From positions 124,001 through 188,000 of the forward strand of contig NZ_BBOM01000012.1 in NCBI RefSeq assembly GCF_000974485.1: 64,000 nucleotides of DNA, read 5' to 3'. Shown here in pieces: positions 17,292-25,838 of this stretch. The position numbers and the translations under genes are program-made. The notes beneath the pieces were generated by a model. It did not search any database, was not told the origin of the DNA, and saw nothing but the letters and a program-made list of their open reading frames with translations. Position 1 is the first letter of the stretch; each line of letters opens with the position of its first letter. This DNA is from Streptomyces sp. NBRC 109706. GTDB taxonomy: Bacteria > Actinomycetota > Actinomycetes > Streptomycetales > Streptomycetaceae.

Positions 17292-18198
17292 GGGAGTCGA
17301 TGGTAGTCGCCCCCGGCACCGGGCCTGTCGTCGCGCGGGCGGTGCGGCAGTGCGCCGAGCCCGCCAGGGCGTCGGCGACGGCGGCGGCCGCGTCCGCGTC
17401 GGCGGCCAGGAAGGCGCAGCTCGGGCCCGAGCCGGAGACCAGCCCGGCCAGCGCGCCCGCGGCCCGCCCCGCCCGCAGCGTCTCGGCCAGCGCCGGGCGC
17501 AACGAGAGCGCCGCCGGCTGCAGATCGTTGGCCAACACGGGCGCCAGCGCGTACGGGTCGCCGTTGGCCAGCGCCTTCAGCAGCTCCGGATCGGGCAGCG
17601 GCGGCAGCACCCGGGCGTCGGCGCGCAGCCGGTCGCACTCCCGGTAGACCGCCGGCGTCGACAGGCCGCCGTCGGCCAGCGCGAACACCCAGTGGAAGGT
17701 GCCCTGGACCGGCAGCTCGGTCAGCCGCTCGCCCCTGCCCAGGCCCAGGGCCACCCCGCCGACCAGGCTGAACGGCACGTCCGAGCCCAACTCGGCGCAG
17801 ATAGCGAGGAGTTCGTCGCGCGGGGTGCGGGTGCCCCAGAGCCGGTCGCAGGCCAGCAGGGCGCCGGCCGCGTCCGCGCTGCCGCCGGCCATGCCGCCGG
17901 CCACCGGGATGTCCTTGACGATGTCGAGCCGCACCGCCGGATCCCGGCCGTGGTGCCGGGCCAGCAGCAGGGCGGCGCGCACCGCGAGGTTCTGCTCGTC
18001 CGTGGGCACCAGCTCGCTGCCGGGACCCGTGCAGCCGACGCTCAACTCCCCGGCCTCGGTGGCGGTGACCTCGTCGTAGAGGGCCACCGCGAGAAAGACG
18101 TTGGCCAGATCGTGGAAGCCGTCGGCACGCGGCGGACCGACGGCCAACTGCACATTGACCTTGGCCGGAACGCGGACGGTGATGGATGCTGCGGTCAT
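17284..18198 (-). CDS. ispE: 4-diphosphocytidyl-2-C-methyl-D-erythritol kinase
   Basis: A 304-residue GHMP kinase of the non-mevalonate isoprenoid pathway that phosphorylates the 2-hydroxyl of CDP-methylerythritol. Diagnostic motifs are VRVPAKVNVQLAVG near the N-terminus, the ATP loop IPVAGGMAGGSADAAGAL and the C-terminal GLVSGSGPSCAFL. ATG at 18198 has GAGGGA about 9 nt upstream; the longer reading frame adds an Arg-rich leader without support. It lies 124 bp after ksgA and overlaps the ABC-F gene. Confidence 0.95.
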   Translation of the reverse strand: MTAASITVRVPAKVNVQLAVGPPRADGFHDLANVFLAVALYDEVTATEAGELSVGCTGPGSELVPTDEQNLAVRAALLLARHHGRDPAVRLDIVKDIPVAGGMAGGSADAAGALLACDRLWGTRTPRDELLAICAELGSDVPFSLVGGVALGLGRGERLTELPVQGTFHWVFALADGGLSTPAVYRECDRLRADARVLPPLPDPELLKALANGDPYALAPVLANDLQPAALSLRPALAETLRAGRAAGALAGLVSGSGPSCAFLAADADAAAAVADALAGSAHCRTARATTGPVPGATTIDSHA

Positions 18199-18322
18199 GT
18201 TCGGCAGTCCCTCGTGGATGGCTCTCGTACGGTCTGGTCGACTGCTGCGGTCCGGTCGACGGCTCGCGCCGATCGGACGGGCGGACAAACGTACGGTCGG
18301 GCCCGGCGGGCGGGCAACCGGA

Positions 18323-19186
18323 TCAGGCGCGCGGCGGCCGGTGTTCGGCGAGCCGGGCGAAGTCGGCGACCGTCAGCGCCTCGCCGCGCGCCGTGGGCGG
18401 CACGCCGGCCGCCCGGCACGCCGCCTCGGCCGCCGCCGGCGAGCCGGCCCAGCCGGCGAGCGCGGCGCGCAGCGTCTTGCGGCGCTGCGCGAAGGCCGCG
18501 TCCACCACGGCGAACACCTCGGCGCGGTCGGCGGCGGTGGCCGGTGGCTCGCGGCGGGTGAAGGCGACCAGGCCCGAGTCCACGTTGGGCGCCGGCCAGA
18601 ACACCGTCCGCCCGATCGCCCCGGCCCGTCTGGCCTCGGCGTACCAGGCGGTCTTGACCGACGGCACGCCGTACACCCGGGATCCGGGCGGCGCGGTCAG
18701 CCGGTCGGCGACCTCGGACTGCACCATCACCAGGCCGCGTCGCAGGCTGGGGAAGGTGGCCAGCAGATGCAGCAGCACCGGAACGGCCACGTTGTAGGGC
18801 AGGTTGGCGACCAGCGCGTCGGGCGGCGGGCCCGGCAGCTCGGTGATCCGGAGCGCGTCGTCGTGCACCAGCGCGAAGCGGTCGGCGCGCGCCGGGAGGC
18901 GGGCGGCGACGGTGGCGGGCAGCGCGCCGGCGAGGGTGTCGTCGATCTCGACCGCGACCACCCGGTCGGCGCCGGCCAGCAGCGCCAGCGTCAGCGAGCC
19001 GAGCCCGGGCCCGACCTCAAGGACGGTGTCCCGCTCGCCCACCCCGGCGGCGCGCACGATCCGCCGCACCGTGTTGGCGTCGATCACGAAGTTCTGGCCG
19101 CGCTGCTTGCTGGGGCGCACCCCCAGCGCGGCGGCCAGCTCCCGTACGTCGGACGGGCCGAGCAGCGCCTCGGCCTCGGCGCTCAC
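18323..19186 (-). CDS. ksgA: 16S rRNA (adenine1518/1519-N6)-dimethyltransferase
   Basis: A 287-residue KsgA/RsmA that dimethylates two adjacent adenines in the 3'-terminal helix of 16S rRNA during 30S maturation. It shows KQRGQNFVID (KsgA-type N-terminus), SAM motif VLEVGPGLGSLTLAL, acidic EID, and the catalytic NLPYNVAVPV, with the C-terminal helical domain (AFAQRRKTLRAAL). GTG at 19186 overlaps the tatD stop by 4 bp. The direct tatD-ksgA overlap is notable because rpfB usually separates them in actinobacteria. Confidence 0.96.
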   Translation of the reverse strand: MSAEAEALLGPSDVRELAAALGVRPSKQRGQNFVIDANTVRRIVRAAGVGERDTVLEVGPGLGSLTLALLAGADRVVAVEIDDTLAGALPATVAARLPARADRFALVHDDALRITELPGPPPDALVANLPYNVAVPVLLHLLATFPSLRRGLVMVQSEVADRLTAPPGSRVYGVPSVKTAWYAEARRAGAIGRTVFWPAPNVDSGLVAFTRREPPATAADRAEVFAVVDAAFAQRRKTLRAALAGWAGSPAAAEAACRAAGVPPTARGEALTVADFARLAEHRPPRA

Positions 19187-20034
19187 CCGAAGGCCCGTTC
19201 GGTGTTGGCCGCGAGATGCCGGGCGAGATCGGCCTCGTCCAGGCCCTTGACCTCGGCCATCGCGCGCAGCGTGACCGGGATCAGATAGGGCGCGTTGGGA
19301 CGGCCACGGAACGGCGCCGGGGTGAGGAACGGGGCGTCCGTCTCCACCAGCAGCAGCTCGGGCGGCGCGGCCGCCAGGGCGGCGCGCAGCGGCCCGGCGC
19401 TGGCGAAGGTGACATTGCCGGCGAAGGACATGAAGTACCCCTCGGCCGCGCAGACCGCGGCCATCTCGGCATCGCCCGAGTAGCAGTGGAAGACGGTGCG
19501 CCGGGGGGCGCCGTCCTCCTTGAGGATGCGCAGCACATCGGCGTGCGCCTCCCGGTCGTGGATCACCAGCGCCTTGTCCAGTTCCTTGGCCAACGCCAGA
19601 TGGCTCCGGAACGAGCGCTGCTGCGCCGCGACGCCCTCGTCTCCCGTGCGGTAGTAGTCGAGGCCGGTCTCGCCGATGGCGCGGACCTGCGGCAGCGCGG
19701 CCAGCTCGGCGATCTCGGCCAGCGCCGCTTCGAGCGCGGCAGGACCGCCGTCGGCCTCGATCCTGGGCGCCTCGTTGGGGTGCAGCGCGACGGCGGCCCA
19801 GATCGACTCCGGATGCTCGGCGGCGATCTTGACCGCCCAGCGTGCCCTGGCCACATCGCAGCCGATCTGGACGAGCCGGGTGACCCCGACCGCCGCGGCC
19901 TTCTCCAGCGCCTCCTCGACCGTCCCCTCCTGCATGTCCAGATGGGTGTGCGCGTCGGCGACCGGCACGGTCAGTGGCTCGGGAAGCGGCGGCGGCACGG
20001 TCTGCTCGGCCTTCGCCTTGGCGGACTTGGGCAT
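19183..20034 (-). CDS. tatD: TatD-family metal-dependent deoxyribonuclease
   Basis: A 283-residue TIM-barrel hydrolase. Metal-site motifs are all present: VADAHTHLDM (about 25-34), AIGETGLDYYR (catalytic Glu), HDREAH, FHCYSGD and LLVETDAPFL. A Pro-rich N-terminal tail of about 22 residues precedes the domain. TatD proteins are 3'-5' exonucleases linked to DNA repair or turnover. It sits 10 bp after the zinc-ribbon gene and overlaps ksgA, in the conserved actinobacterial cluster with ksgA and ispE. Confidence 0.94.
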   Translation of the reverse strand: MPKSAKAKAEQTVPPPLPEPLTVPVADAHTHLDMQEGTVEEALEKAAAVGVTRLVQIGCDVARARWAVKIAAEHPESIWAAVALHPNEAPRIEADGGPAALEAALAEIAELAALPQVRAIGETGLDYYRTGDEGVAAQQRSFRSHLALAKELDKALVIHDREAHADVLRILKEDGAPRRTVFHCYSGDAEMAAVCAAEGYFMSFAGNVTFASAGPLRAALAAAPPELLLVETDAPFLTPAPFRGRPNAPYLIPVTLRAMAEVKGLDEADLARHLAANTERAFG

Positions 20035-20044
20035 GGCCCCGATC

Positions 20045-20311
20045 CTACGGCGCGCCGGACCCCGGCCCGCGCCGCACGGCGTCCACGGTGCCCGCGGGCA
20101 GCACCCGCACCCGGTGGCCGCCGCAGTTGGGGCAGGACGGATGCGTCAACGGGGACGGCACCGGCCGTCCCCCGACCAGATAGCGGACCAGACGTTCGCC
20201 CTCCGGGCCGGTGCGCAGCTCCACCTCGAAGCGCTGCTCCCAGCTGTAGCCGCAGCTCAGACAGGCGAAGGCATAGGACTCACGGGTGGTCGCGCGCTCG
20301 CTCTCGGCCAT
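20045..20311 (-). CDS. Small zinc-ribbon protein
   Basis: An 88-residue protein with two CxxC knuckles, CLSCGYSW (about 18-25) and CPNCGG (about 60-65), predicted to bind one zinc ion in a FmdB/rubredoxin-like ribbon. The segment between is beta-rich (QRFEVELRTGPEGERLVRYL). It is embedded between rsmI and tatD in the same operon, with a 44-bp gap before it and 10 bp after it. I know no specific function. A role linked to ribosome or nucleic-acid maintenance is suggested only by neighbours. Confidence 0.85.
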   Translation of the reverse strand: MAESERATTRESYAFACLSCGYSWEQRFEVELRTGPEGERLVRYLVGGRPVPSPLTHPSCPNCGGHRVRVLPAGTVDAVRRGPGSGAP

Positions 20312-20355
20312 GCCGGCCCCCAGGACGCTCGTGGGAAGACGGGCTCCCCTCCACG

Positions 20356-21258
20356 CTAACCCCGGGGCTTGGCCGCCACCACCGCGTCGAAAACCGTCCG
20401 CTTGGGCAGCTCGGCCTCCCGCGCCACCTCGGCGATGGCCTCCTTGCGGCGCTGCCCCGCCTCCTCCCTGGCCGCCACCCGGCGCGCCAGCTCGGCCGCG
20501 TCCGCCACCGGCGCCGCCCGCTCGGCGCCGCCCACCACCACCGTGATCTCGCCCCTGACCCCCGGCTCGGCCCAGCGCGCCAGCTCGGCGAGGGGGCCGC
20601 GCCTGATCTCCTCATAGGTCTTGGTCAGCTCGCGGCAGACGGCCGCCGGACGCTCATCGCCGAGCGCCTCGGCCATCGCCGAGAGCGTCGCCGCCAGCCG
20701 GTGCGGCGCCTCGAAGAAGACCAGGGTGCGCCGCTCGTCGGCGACCTCCCGCAGCCGCGCCGCGCGCTCCCCCGCCTTGCGCGGCAGAAAGCCCTCGAAA
20801 CAGAACCGGTCGACCGGCAGCCCGGAGAGCGCCAGCGCCGTCAGCACCGCCGACGGCCCCGGCACCGCCGTCACCCGCACCCCGCGCGCCACGGCGGCGG
20901 CCACCAGCCGGTAGCCCGGATCGGAAACGGACGGCATCCCGGCGTCCGTGACCAGCAACACCCGGGCGCCGTCGGCCAGTTCGTCGACCAGCTCGGGGGT
21001 GCGGGCCGCCTCGTTGCCCTCGAAGTAGGACACCACCCGGCCGCGCACCGTGACATCGAGGCCCTGCGCCAGTCGGCGCAGCCGGCGGGTGTCCTCGGCG
21101 GCCACCACGTCAGCCGAGGCCAACTCCTCGGCGAGCCGGGGCGGTGCGTCCGCCAACGAGCCGATCGGGGTCCCCGCGAGCACGAGAACGCCCGCCCCCG
21201 CGTCCTCGGCGATACGTTCCGCCCTGTCGTCCGCGTTGTCCTCAGCCGTACCGGTCAT
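20356..21258 (-). CDS. rsmI: 16S rRNA (cytidine1402-2'-O)-methyltransferase
   Basis: A 300-residue tetrapyrrole-methylase-fold enzyme that 2'-O-methylates C1402 in the 30S decoding centre. It starts with VLVLAGTPIGSLADAPPRLAEEL, followed by VVAAEDTRRLRRLAQGL and the SAM-binding LLVTDAGMPSVSDPGYRLV. The later motif FFEAPHRLAATLSAM is also characteristic, as is AVCRELTKTYEEIRRG. ATG at 21258 is selected because the conserved domain begins about 35 residues later and the longer frame would run into the pmt promoter region. It is the first gene of the operon and divergent from pmt. Confidence 0.94.
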   Translation of the reverse strand: MTGTAEDNADDRAERIAEDAGAGVLVLAGTPIGSLADAPPRLAEELASADVVAAEDTRRLRRLAQGLDVTVRGRVVSYFEGNEAARTPELVDELADGARVLLVTDAGMPSVSDPGYRLVAAAVARGVRVTAVPGPSAVLTALALSGLPVDRFCFEGFLPRKAGERAARLREVADERRTLVFFEAPHRLAATLSAMAEALGDERPAAVCRELTKTYEEIRRGPLAELARWAEPGVRGEITVVVGGAERAAPVADAAELARRVAAREEAGQRRKEAIAEVAREAELPKRTVFDAVVAAKPRG

Positions 21259-21308
21259 CACCCCATCCTCACCCATCCGACGGGGGTTTCCGGCCACCGG
21301 ATGCCAAG

Positions 21309-23051
21309 ATGGCGGTGATGAGCAGCCAGACCCTGACCGACGCTCCCCTGGACCACCCGCAGCGGCCCGACGGCTGGACCGCGCGGCTGCGCCGCTTCGG
21401 CTATCTGCCGTCCCGCGCCCAGGACCTGCGGGAACGGCTGGTGCCCAGCTATCCGGAGCCGGGCGCCCGGCTCTGGCAGTACTTCGGCTTCTCGGCCCCC
21501 GCCGCCACCCGGCTGGCCAGGGCCACCGGCTGGGGCGGCCCCCTGCTGGTCACCCTGCTGGCCGGGGTGCTGCGATTCGTCAACCTGGGCCGGCCGCACG
21601 CCGTCATATTCGACGAGACGTACTACGCCAAGGACGCCTGGTCGCTGCTCAAGCGCGGCTACGAGACGGACTGGCCGGAGAAGGCCAACGAGCAGATCAT
21701 CGACGGCACCATCCCGTTGGGCGACTCGGCGTCCTATGTGGTGCACCCGCCGGCGGGGAAGTGGGTGATCGCGGCCGGCGAGTGGCTGTTCGGCCTGACC
21801 CCGTTCGGCTGGCGCTTCATGGTGGCGGTGCTCGGCACCCTCTCCGTGCTGATGCTGTGCCGCATCGGCCGGCGGCTGTTCCGTTCCACGGCCCTGGGCT
21901 GCCTCGCCGGGCTGCTGCTCGCGGTCGACGGGCTGCACTTCGTGATGAGCCGCACCGCGCTGCTCGATCTGGTGCTGATGTTCTGGCTGTTGGCCGCCTT
22001 CGGCTGTCTGCTGATCGACCGGGACGCGGCCAGGGCGCGGCTGGCCGCCGCGCTGCCCACAGGATCCGACGGGCTGCTGCGCTCCGACGCGACCGTCGGC
22101 GGACGGCTCGGCCTCGGTCTGCGCCCCTGGCGGCTGGCGGCCGGCGTCTGCCTGGGGTTGGCCTGCGCCACCAAGTGGAACGGCCTCTATGTGCTGGCCG
22201 CCTTCGGCGTGCTGACCGTGCTGTGGGACGCGGGCGCCCGCCGCGCCGCGGGCGCCAGGGCCGCGCACCGCGCGATGCTGCGGCGGGACGCGGCGCCCGC
22301 CTTCCTGTCGCTGGTGCCGGTGGCGCTGGCCGTCTATCTCGCGTCCTGGGTGGGCTGGTTCGCCACCTCGGGCGGCTACTACCGGAACTGGCACCAGGGG
22401 GCCGGCGCCGAAAGCTCCTGGTCCTGGGTGCCGGGGCCGCTGCGCAGCCTGTGGCACTACACATTCCAGGTCTACGACTTCCATGTGGCGCTGACCTCCA
22501 GCCACCCCTACGAGTCCAACCCCTTCGGCTGGCTGGTCGTCGCCCGGCCGGTCACCTACTACTACGTCTCCGCCGACGCGGGCGAGCCGTACAAGGCCAG
22601 CGACCCGGACGCCGGCGGCTGCGGCTACGCCAGCGGGTGCGTCCGCGAAGTGCTCGCGCTGGGCACCCCGTTGCTGTGGTGGACGGCGTGCCTGGCGCTG
22701 GCCTACGCGATCTGGCGCTGGCTCTTCCGCCGCGACTGGCGGGCCGGCGCGATCCTCTGCGCGGTGGCCGCCTGCTATCTGCCGTGGTTCCTCTACCAGG
22801 AACGCACCATCTTCTACTTCTACGCCGTGGTGCTGGTGCCGTTCCTCTGCCTGGCCGTCGCCCTCCTGGTCGGCGCGCTGCTCGGCCCCCCGGGCTGCTC
22901 CGAACGCCGCCGGGTGATCGGCATCGTCACGGTCGGCGTCCTGGTGCTGCTGATCATCTGGAACTTCATCTACTTCTACCCCCTCTACACCGGCACCGAG
23001 ATCCCCCGCGACGGCTGGCGGGCACGGATGTGGCTGCCGAGCTGGATATAG
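21309..23051 (+). CDS. pmt: Protein O-mannosyltransferase (GT39)
   Basis: A 580-residue polytopic membrane glycosyltransferase that moves mannose from polyprenyl-phosphate mannose to Ser/Thr of secreted proteins. The first extracytoplasmic loop has the catalytic DE pair in IFDETYYAKDAWSL (Asp102-Glu103), the hallmark of the GT39/GT-C fold. About ten to eleven hydrophobic segments follow, with conserved KWNGLY and W-rich loops. The start is ATG at 21309 or 21318; neither has a clear ribosome site. It is divergent from rsmI, the same arrangement as in mycobacteria. In Streptomyces this enzyme is also needed for phage phiC31 adsorption. Confidence 0.94.
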   Translation: MAVMSSQTLTDAPLDHPQRPDGWTARLRRFGYLPSRAQDLRERLVPSYPEPGARLWQYFGFSAPAATRLARATGWGGPLLVTLLAGVLRFVNLGRPHAVIFDETYYAKDAWSLLKRGYETDWPEKANEQIIDGTIPLGDSASYVVHPPAGKWVIAAGEWLFGLTPFGWRFMVAVLGTLSVLMLCRIGRRLFRSTALGCLAGLLLAVDGLHFVMSRTALLDLVLMFWLLAAFGCLLIDRDAARARLAAALPTGSDGLLRSDATVGGRLGLGLRPWRLAAGVCLGLACATKWNGLYVLAAFGVLTVLWDAGARRAAGARAAHRAMLRRDAAPAFLSLVPVALAVYLASWVGWFATSGGYYRNWHQGAGAESSWSWVPGPLRSLWHYTFQVYDFHVALTSSHPYESNPFGWLVVARPVTYYYVSADAGEPYKASDPDAGGCGYASGCVREVLALGTPLLWWTACLALAYAIWRWLFRRDWRAGAILCAVAACYLPWFLYQERTIFYFYAVVLVPFLCLAVALLVGALLGPPGCSERRRVIGIVTVGVLVLLIIWNFIYFYPLYTGTEIPRDGWRARMWLPSWI

Positions 23052-23190
23052 CCGACCGGGGCGGTCGGGGCTACGGCGGGTAGCCGGTAGGCTGCGAGGC
23101 GCGGGGGTGGATGCGCGACTCCAGGGTGCCGGCGGGCCGTTGTGGGGCGGCGACGCGGGGGGTCGTGGCGAGACGAGGGGGCAGGGGCCA

Positions 23191-24810
23191 ATGGATCGGA
23201 AGCAGCGGATCGCGGTAGTGGTGGGGGCGTGCGCGGCGATGGCCGGGGTGGTCGGCTTCGGCGCGTACGTGTTCAACGACGAGGACGACAAGGGCGGTTC
23301 CGGTTCGGTCGCCGAGGGTGAGGGCGGGCCGGAGCAGGAGCCGCTGAGCGCCGCCGAGGTGACGGCGACGGCCGGCGCGTTCCTGGACGCCTGGGCCGCC
23401 GGGGACGCGGTGACGGCCGCCCGGTTGACGGACGAGCCGGACGCGGCCAGGGCCGGCCTGGCCGCGCTGACGGAGAACGAGGCGGTGACGGGCCTGCGCA
23501 CCTCCGCCGCCGATCCGGTCGACACCACGGTGTCGTTCGGTGTGGCGGCCGAGATCACGCACGAGGAGGAGAGCCACGACTTCGCCTACGCGGGCGAGTT
23601 GACCGTGGTCAGGGAGGAGGACGGCGATCCGGTGGTCGACTGGACGCCGGCCGTGCTGCATCCGGATCTGGCCGAGGGGCAGACGCTGCGGATCGGCCCG
23701 CTCGGCGATTCCCCGCCCGTCGAGGTGCTGGCCAACGACGGCCAGGAGCTGACCGCCGCCGAGTTCCCCGGGCTGGTGCCGCTGATCGAGGAGCTGCGGG
23801 AGCGTTACGCGGAGGCGTCGGGCGGCAGCCCGGGCAGCGCGGTGCTGATCACGGACGCCGAGGACGAGCCGGTGGAGACGCTGTTGGAGCTGGCGGAGCC
23901 GGTCGCCGGCACGGTGCCCACCACCCTGGACCGGACGATCCAGCAGGCCGCCGAGGCCGCGGTCGCCGAGACGGAGCGCGGCTCCGTCGTGGCGCTGCGG
24001 CCCAGCACCGGGGAGATCCTGGCGGTGGCCAACGCGCGGGCCGACGGCCCCGACATAGCGCTTGAGGGCAGCTACGCCCCCGGCTCCACGTTCAAGATCG
24101 TCACCGCCTCGCTGCTGCTGGAACGCGGACTGGCCGATCCCGGCGCGGCGCACCCCTGCCCGCAGTACTTCGAGCACGGCGGTTGGGAGTTCCAGAACCT
24201 CAACGAGTTCGAGATCGAGAACGGCACCTTCACGGACAGTTTCGCGGCGTCCTGCAACACCGCCTTCATCAGCCAGGCCCCCGAGTTGGCGGACGAGGAC
24301 CTCGGGGACCATGCCAGGGAGTACTTCGGTCTGGGCCTGGACTGGCAGGTGGGCGCCACCTCGATGGACGGGCAGGTGCCGCCGGAATCCCAGGCGCAGA
24401 TGGCCGCGCAGCTGATCGGGCAGGGCGCGGTCCGGATGAACCCGCTGACCATGGCCTCGGTCTCCGCGACGGTGAAGAACGGCTCGTTCCTCCAGCCCTA
24501 TCTGGTGCCCACCGACTACGCCGAGCGTCAACTGGCCACCACACAGGGTCCGTTGCCGGCGGCGGAGCAGTTGCGTGGGCTGATGCGGCACACCGCGACG
24601 GCCGGTACGGCCGCCGAGGCGATGTCGGGTGTCGGCGGCGACATCGGCGCCAAGACCGGCTCGGCCGAGGTGGACGGGCAGGAGAAGCCCAACGCCTGGT
24701 TCACCGGCTACCGCGACGATCTCGCGGTGGCGGCCGTCGTTCCTGACTCCGGACACGGCGGCGAGTTCGCCGGCCCCGTGGTGGCCGCCGTGCTGCGAGC
24801 TGCCCCCTGA
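23191..24810 (+). CDS. Class B penicillin-binding protein with MecA-N (NTF2-like) domain
   Basis: A 539-residue bitopic transpeptidase. There is a signal-anchor at about 6-28 and an acidic linker. An NTF2-like MecA N-terminal domain follows (AFLDAWAAGDAVTAARLTDEP, about 63-155). The transpeptidase domain has STFK (299-302), SCN (354-356) and KTG (488-490). The SxN motif has Cys in the middle. ATG at 23191 has GAGGGGG upstream; the earlier in-frame ATG lies in Gly-rich non-conserved sequence. Such proteins are often low-affinity PBPs for beta-lactams, which is inferred from domain content. Confidence 0.92.
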   Translation: MDRKQRIAVVVGACAAMAGVVGFGAYVFNDEDDKGGSGSVAEGEGGPEQEPLSAAEVTATAGAFLDAWAAGDAVTAARLTDEPDAARAGLAALTENEAVTGLRTSAADPVDTTVSFGVAAEITHEEESHDFAYAGELTVVREEDGDPVVDWTPAVLHPDLAEGQTLRIGPLGDSPPVEVLANDGQELTAAEFPGLVPLIEELRERYAEASGGSPGSAVLITDAEDEPVETLLELAEPVAGTVPTTLDRTIQQAAEAAVAETERGSVVALRPSTGEILAVANARADGPDIALEGSYAPGSTFKIVTASLLLERGLADPGAAHPCPQYFEHGGWEFQNLNEFEIENGTFTDSFAASCNTAFISQAPELADEDLGDHAREYFGLGLDWQVGATSMDGQVPPESQAQMAAQLIGQGAVRMNPLTMASVSATVKNGSFLQPYLVPTDYAERQLATTQGPLPAAEQLRGLMRHTATAGTAAEAMSGVGGDIGAKTGSAEVDGQEKPNAWFTGYRDDLAVAAVVPDSGHGGEFAGPVVAAVLRAAP

Positions 24811-24881
24811 GTCCGCGTCCGCCGAGGCCGGCTCGTACTCTGGTCCCGTGCCCGGGCGGGCGTGGGACCAGAGAGGGAGTC

Positions 24882-25823
24882 ATGCGCGAGATCGCGGTCT
24901 TCAGCGGCAGCGCCCATCCGGAGTTGGCCCGGGAGGTCTGCGCGCATCTGGGTGTGCCGCTCCTGCCCAGCAAGGTGGATCGTTTCGCCAACGACTGTCT
25001 CCAGGTCCAGCTCGCCGCGAACTGTCGGGAGCGCGATGTCTTCCTGATCCAGCCGCTGGTCAGGCCGGTCCAGGAGAACCTGGTCGAACTGCTGCTGATG
25101 CTGGACGCGGCCAGGGGCGCCTCGGCGGCCAGGACCACCGTGGTGCTGCCGCACTACGCCTACGCGCGCTCGGACAAGAAGGACGCGCCCCGGATCTCCA
25201 TCGGCGGCCGGCTGATCGCCGATCTGATGGTGACGGCGGGCGCCAGCCGGGTGTTGGCGCTGACGCTGCACTCGCCCCAGGTGCATGGTTTCTTTGCCGT
25301 GCCGGTCGACCATCTGCATGCGCTGCGGGAGTTGGCGGCGCACTTCAGGGGCCAGGATCTGAGCAACGCGGTGGTGGTCTCGCCCGACCTCGGCAACGCC
25401 AAGGAGGCCGCCGCGTTCGCCAGGCTGCTGGGCGTTCCGGTGGCCGCCGGCGCCAAGCAGCGGTTCAGCGACGACCGGGTCACCATCAGCTCGGTGATCG
25501 GCGAGGTCGCCGGGCGGGATGTGATCGTGCTGGACGACGAGATCGCCAAGGGCAGCACCGTGGTGGAACTGCTGGGCAAGCTGCGGGAGTTGAACGCCCG
25601 CAGCATCAGGGTGGCGTGCACCCACGGGCTGTTCTCGCAGGGCGCCCTCGGCCGGTTGAGCGCGGAGCCCGACGTGCTGGAGATCGTCTGCACCAACACG
25701 GTGCCGATACCGGCCGAGGAGCGCACCGAGAAGCTGCGGGTGCTCTCCATCGCCCCGGCGCTGGCCGAGGCCATGCGCCGGATCCACAACGGCGAGTCGG
25801 TCAGCGCCCTCTTCGACCAGTAG
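24882..25823 (+). CDS. Ribose-phosphate pyrophosphokinase-like protein (divergent Prs paralog)
   Basis: A 313-residue two-domain phosphoribosyltransferase-fold protein of the Prs family, which makes PRPP from ribose-5-phosphate and ATP. It shows FSGSAHPELA at the start, FANDCLQVQL, the flexible loop HYAYARSDKKDAPR and the binding motif VVVSPDLGNAKEA (about 164-176). The PRPP loop reads VLDDEIAKGSTVVE (Asp218-Asp219), where canonical Prs has DDxIDTGGT. The departure from the ID-TGGT consensus marks it as a paralog rather than the housekeeping copy. In Streptomyces the housekeeping copy usually sits near glmU/rplY/pth, just outside this window. It stands alone after the PBP gene. Confidence 0.88.
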   Translation: MREIAVFSGSAHPELAREVCAHLGVPLLPSKVDRFANDCLQVQLAANCRERDVFLIQPLVRPVQENLVELLLMLDAARGASAARTTVVLPHYAYARSDKKDAPRISIGGRLIADLMVTAGASRVLALTLHSPQVHGFFAVPVDHLHALRELAAHFRGQDLSNAVVVSPDLGNAKEAAAFARLLGVPVAAGAKQRFSDDRVTISSVIGEVAGRDVIVLDDEIAKGSTVVELLGKLRELNARSIRVACTHGLFSQGALGRLSAEPDVLEIVCTNTVPIPAEERTEKLRVLSIAPALAEAMRRIHNGESVSALFDQ

Positions 25824-25838
25824 CGTCCCCGTCGCGGA

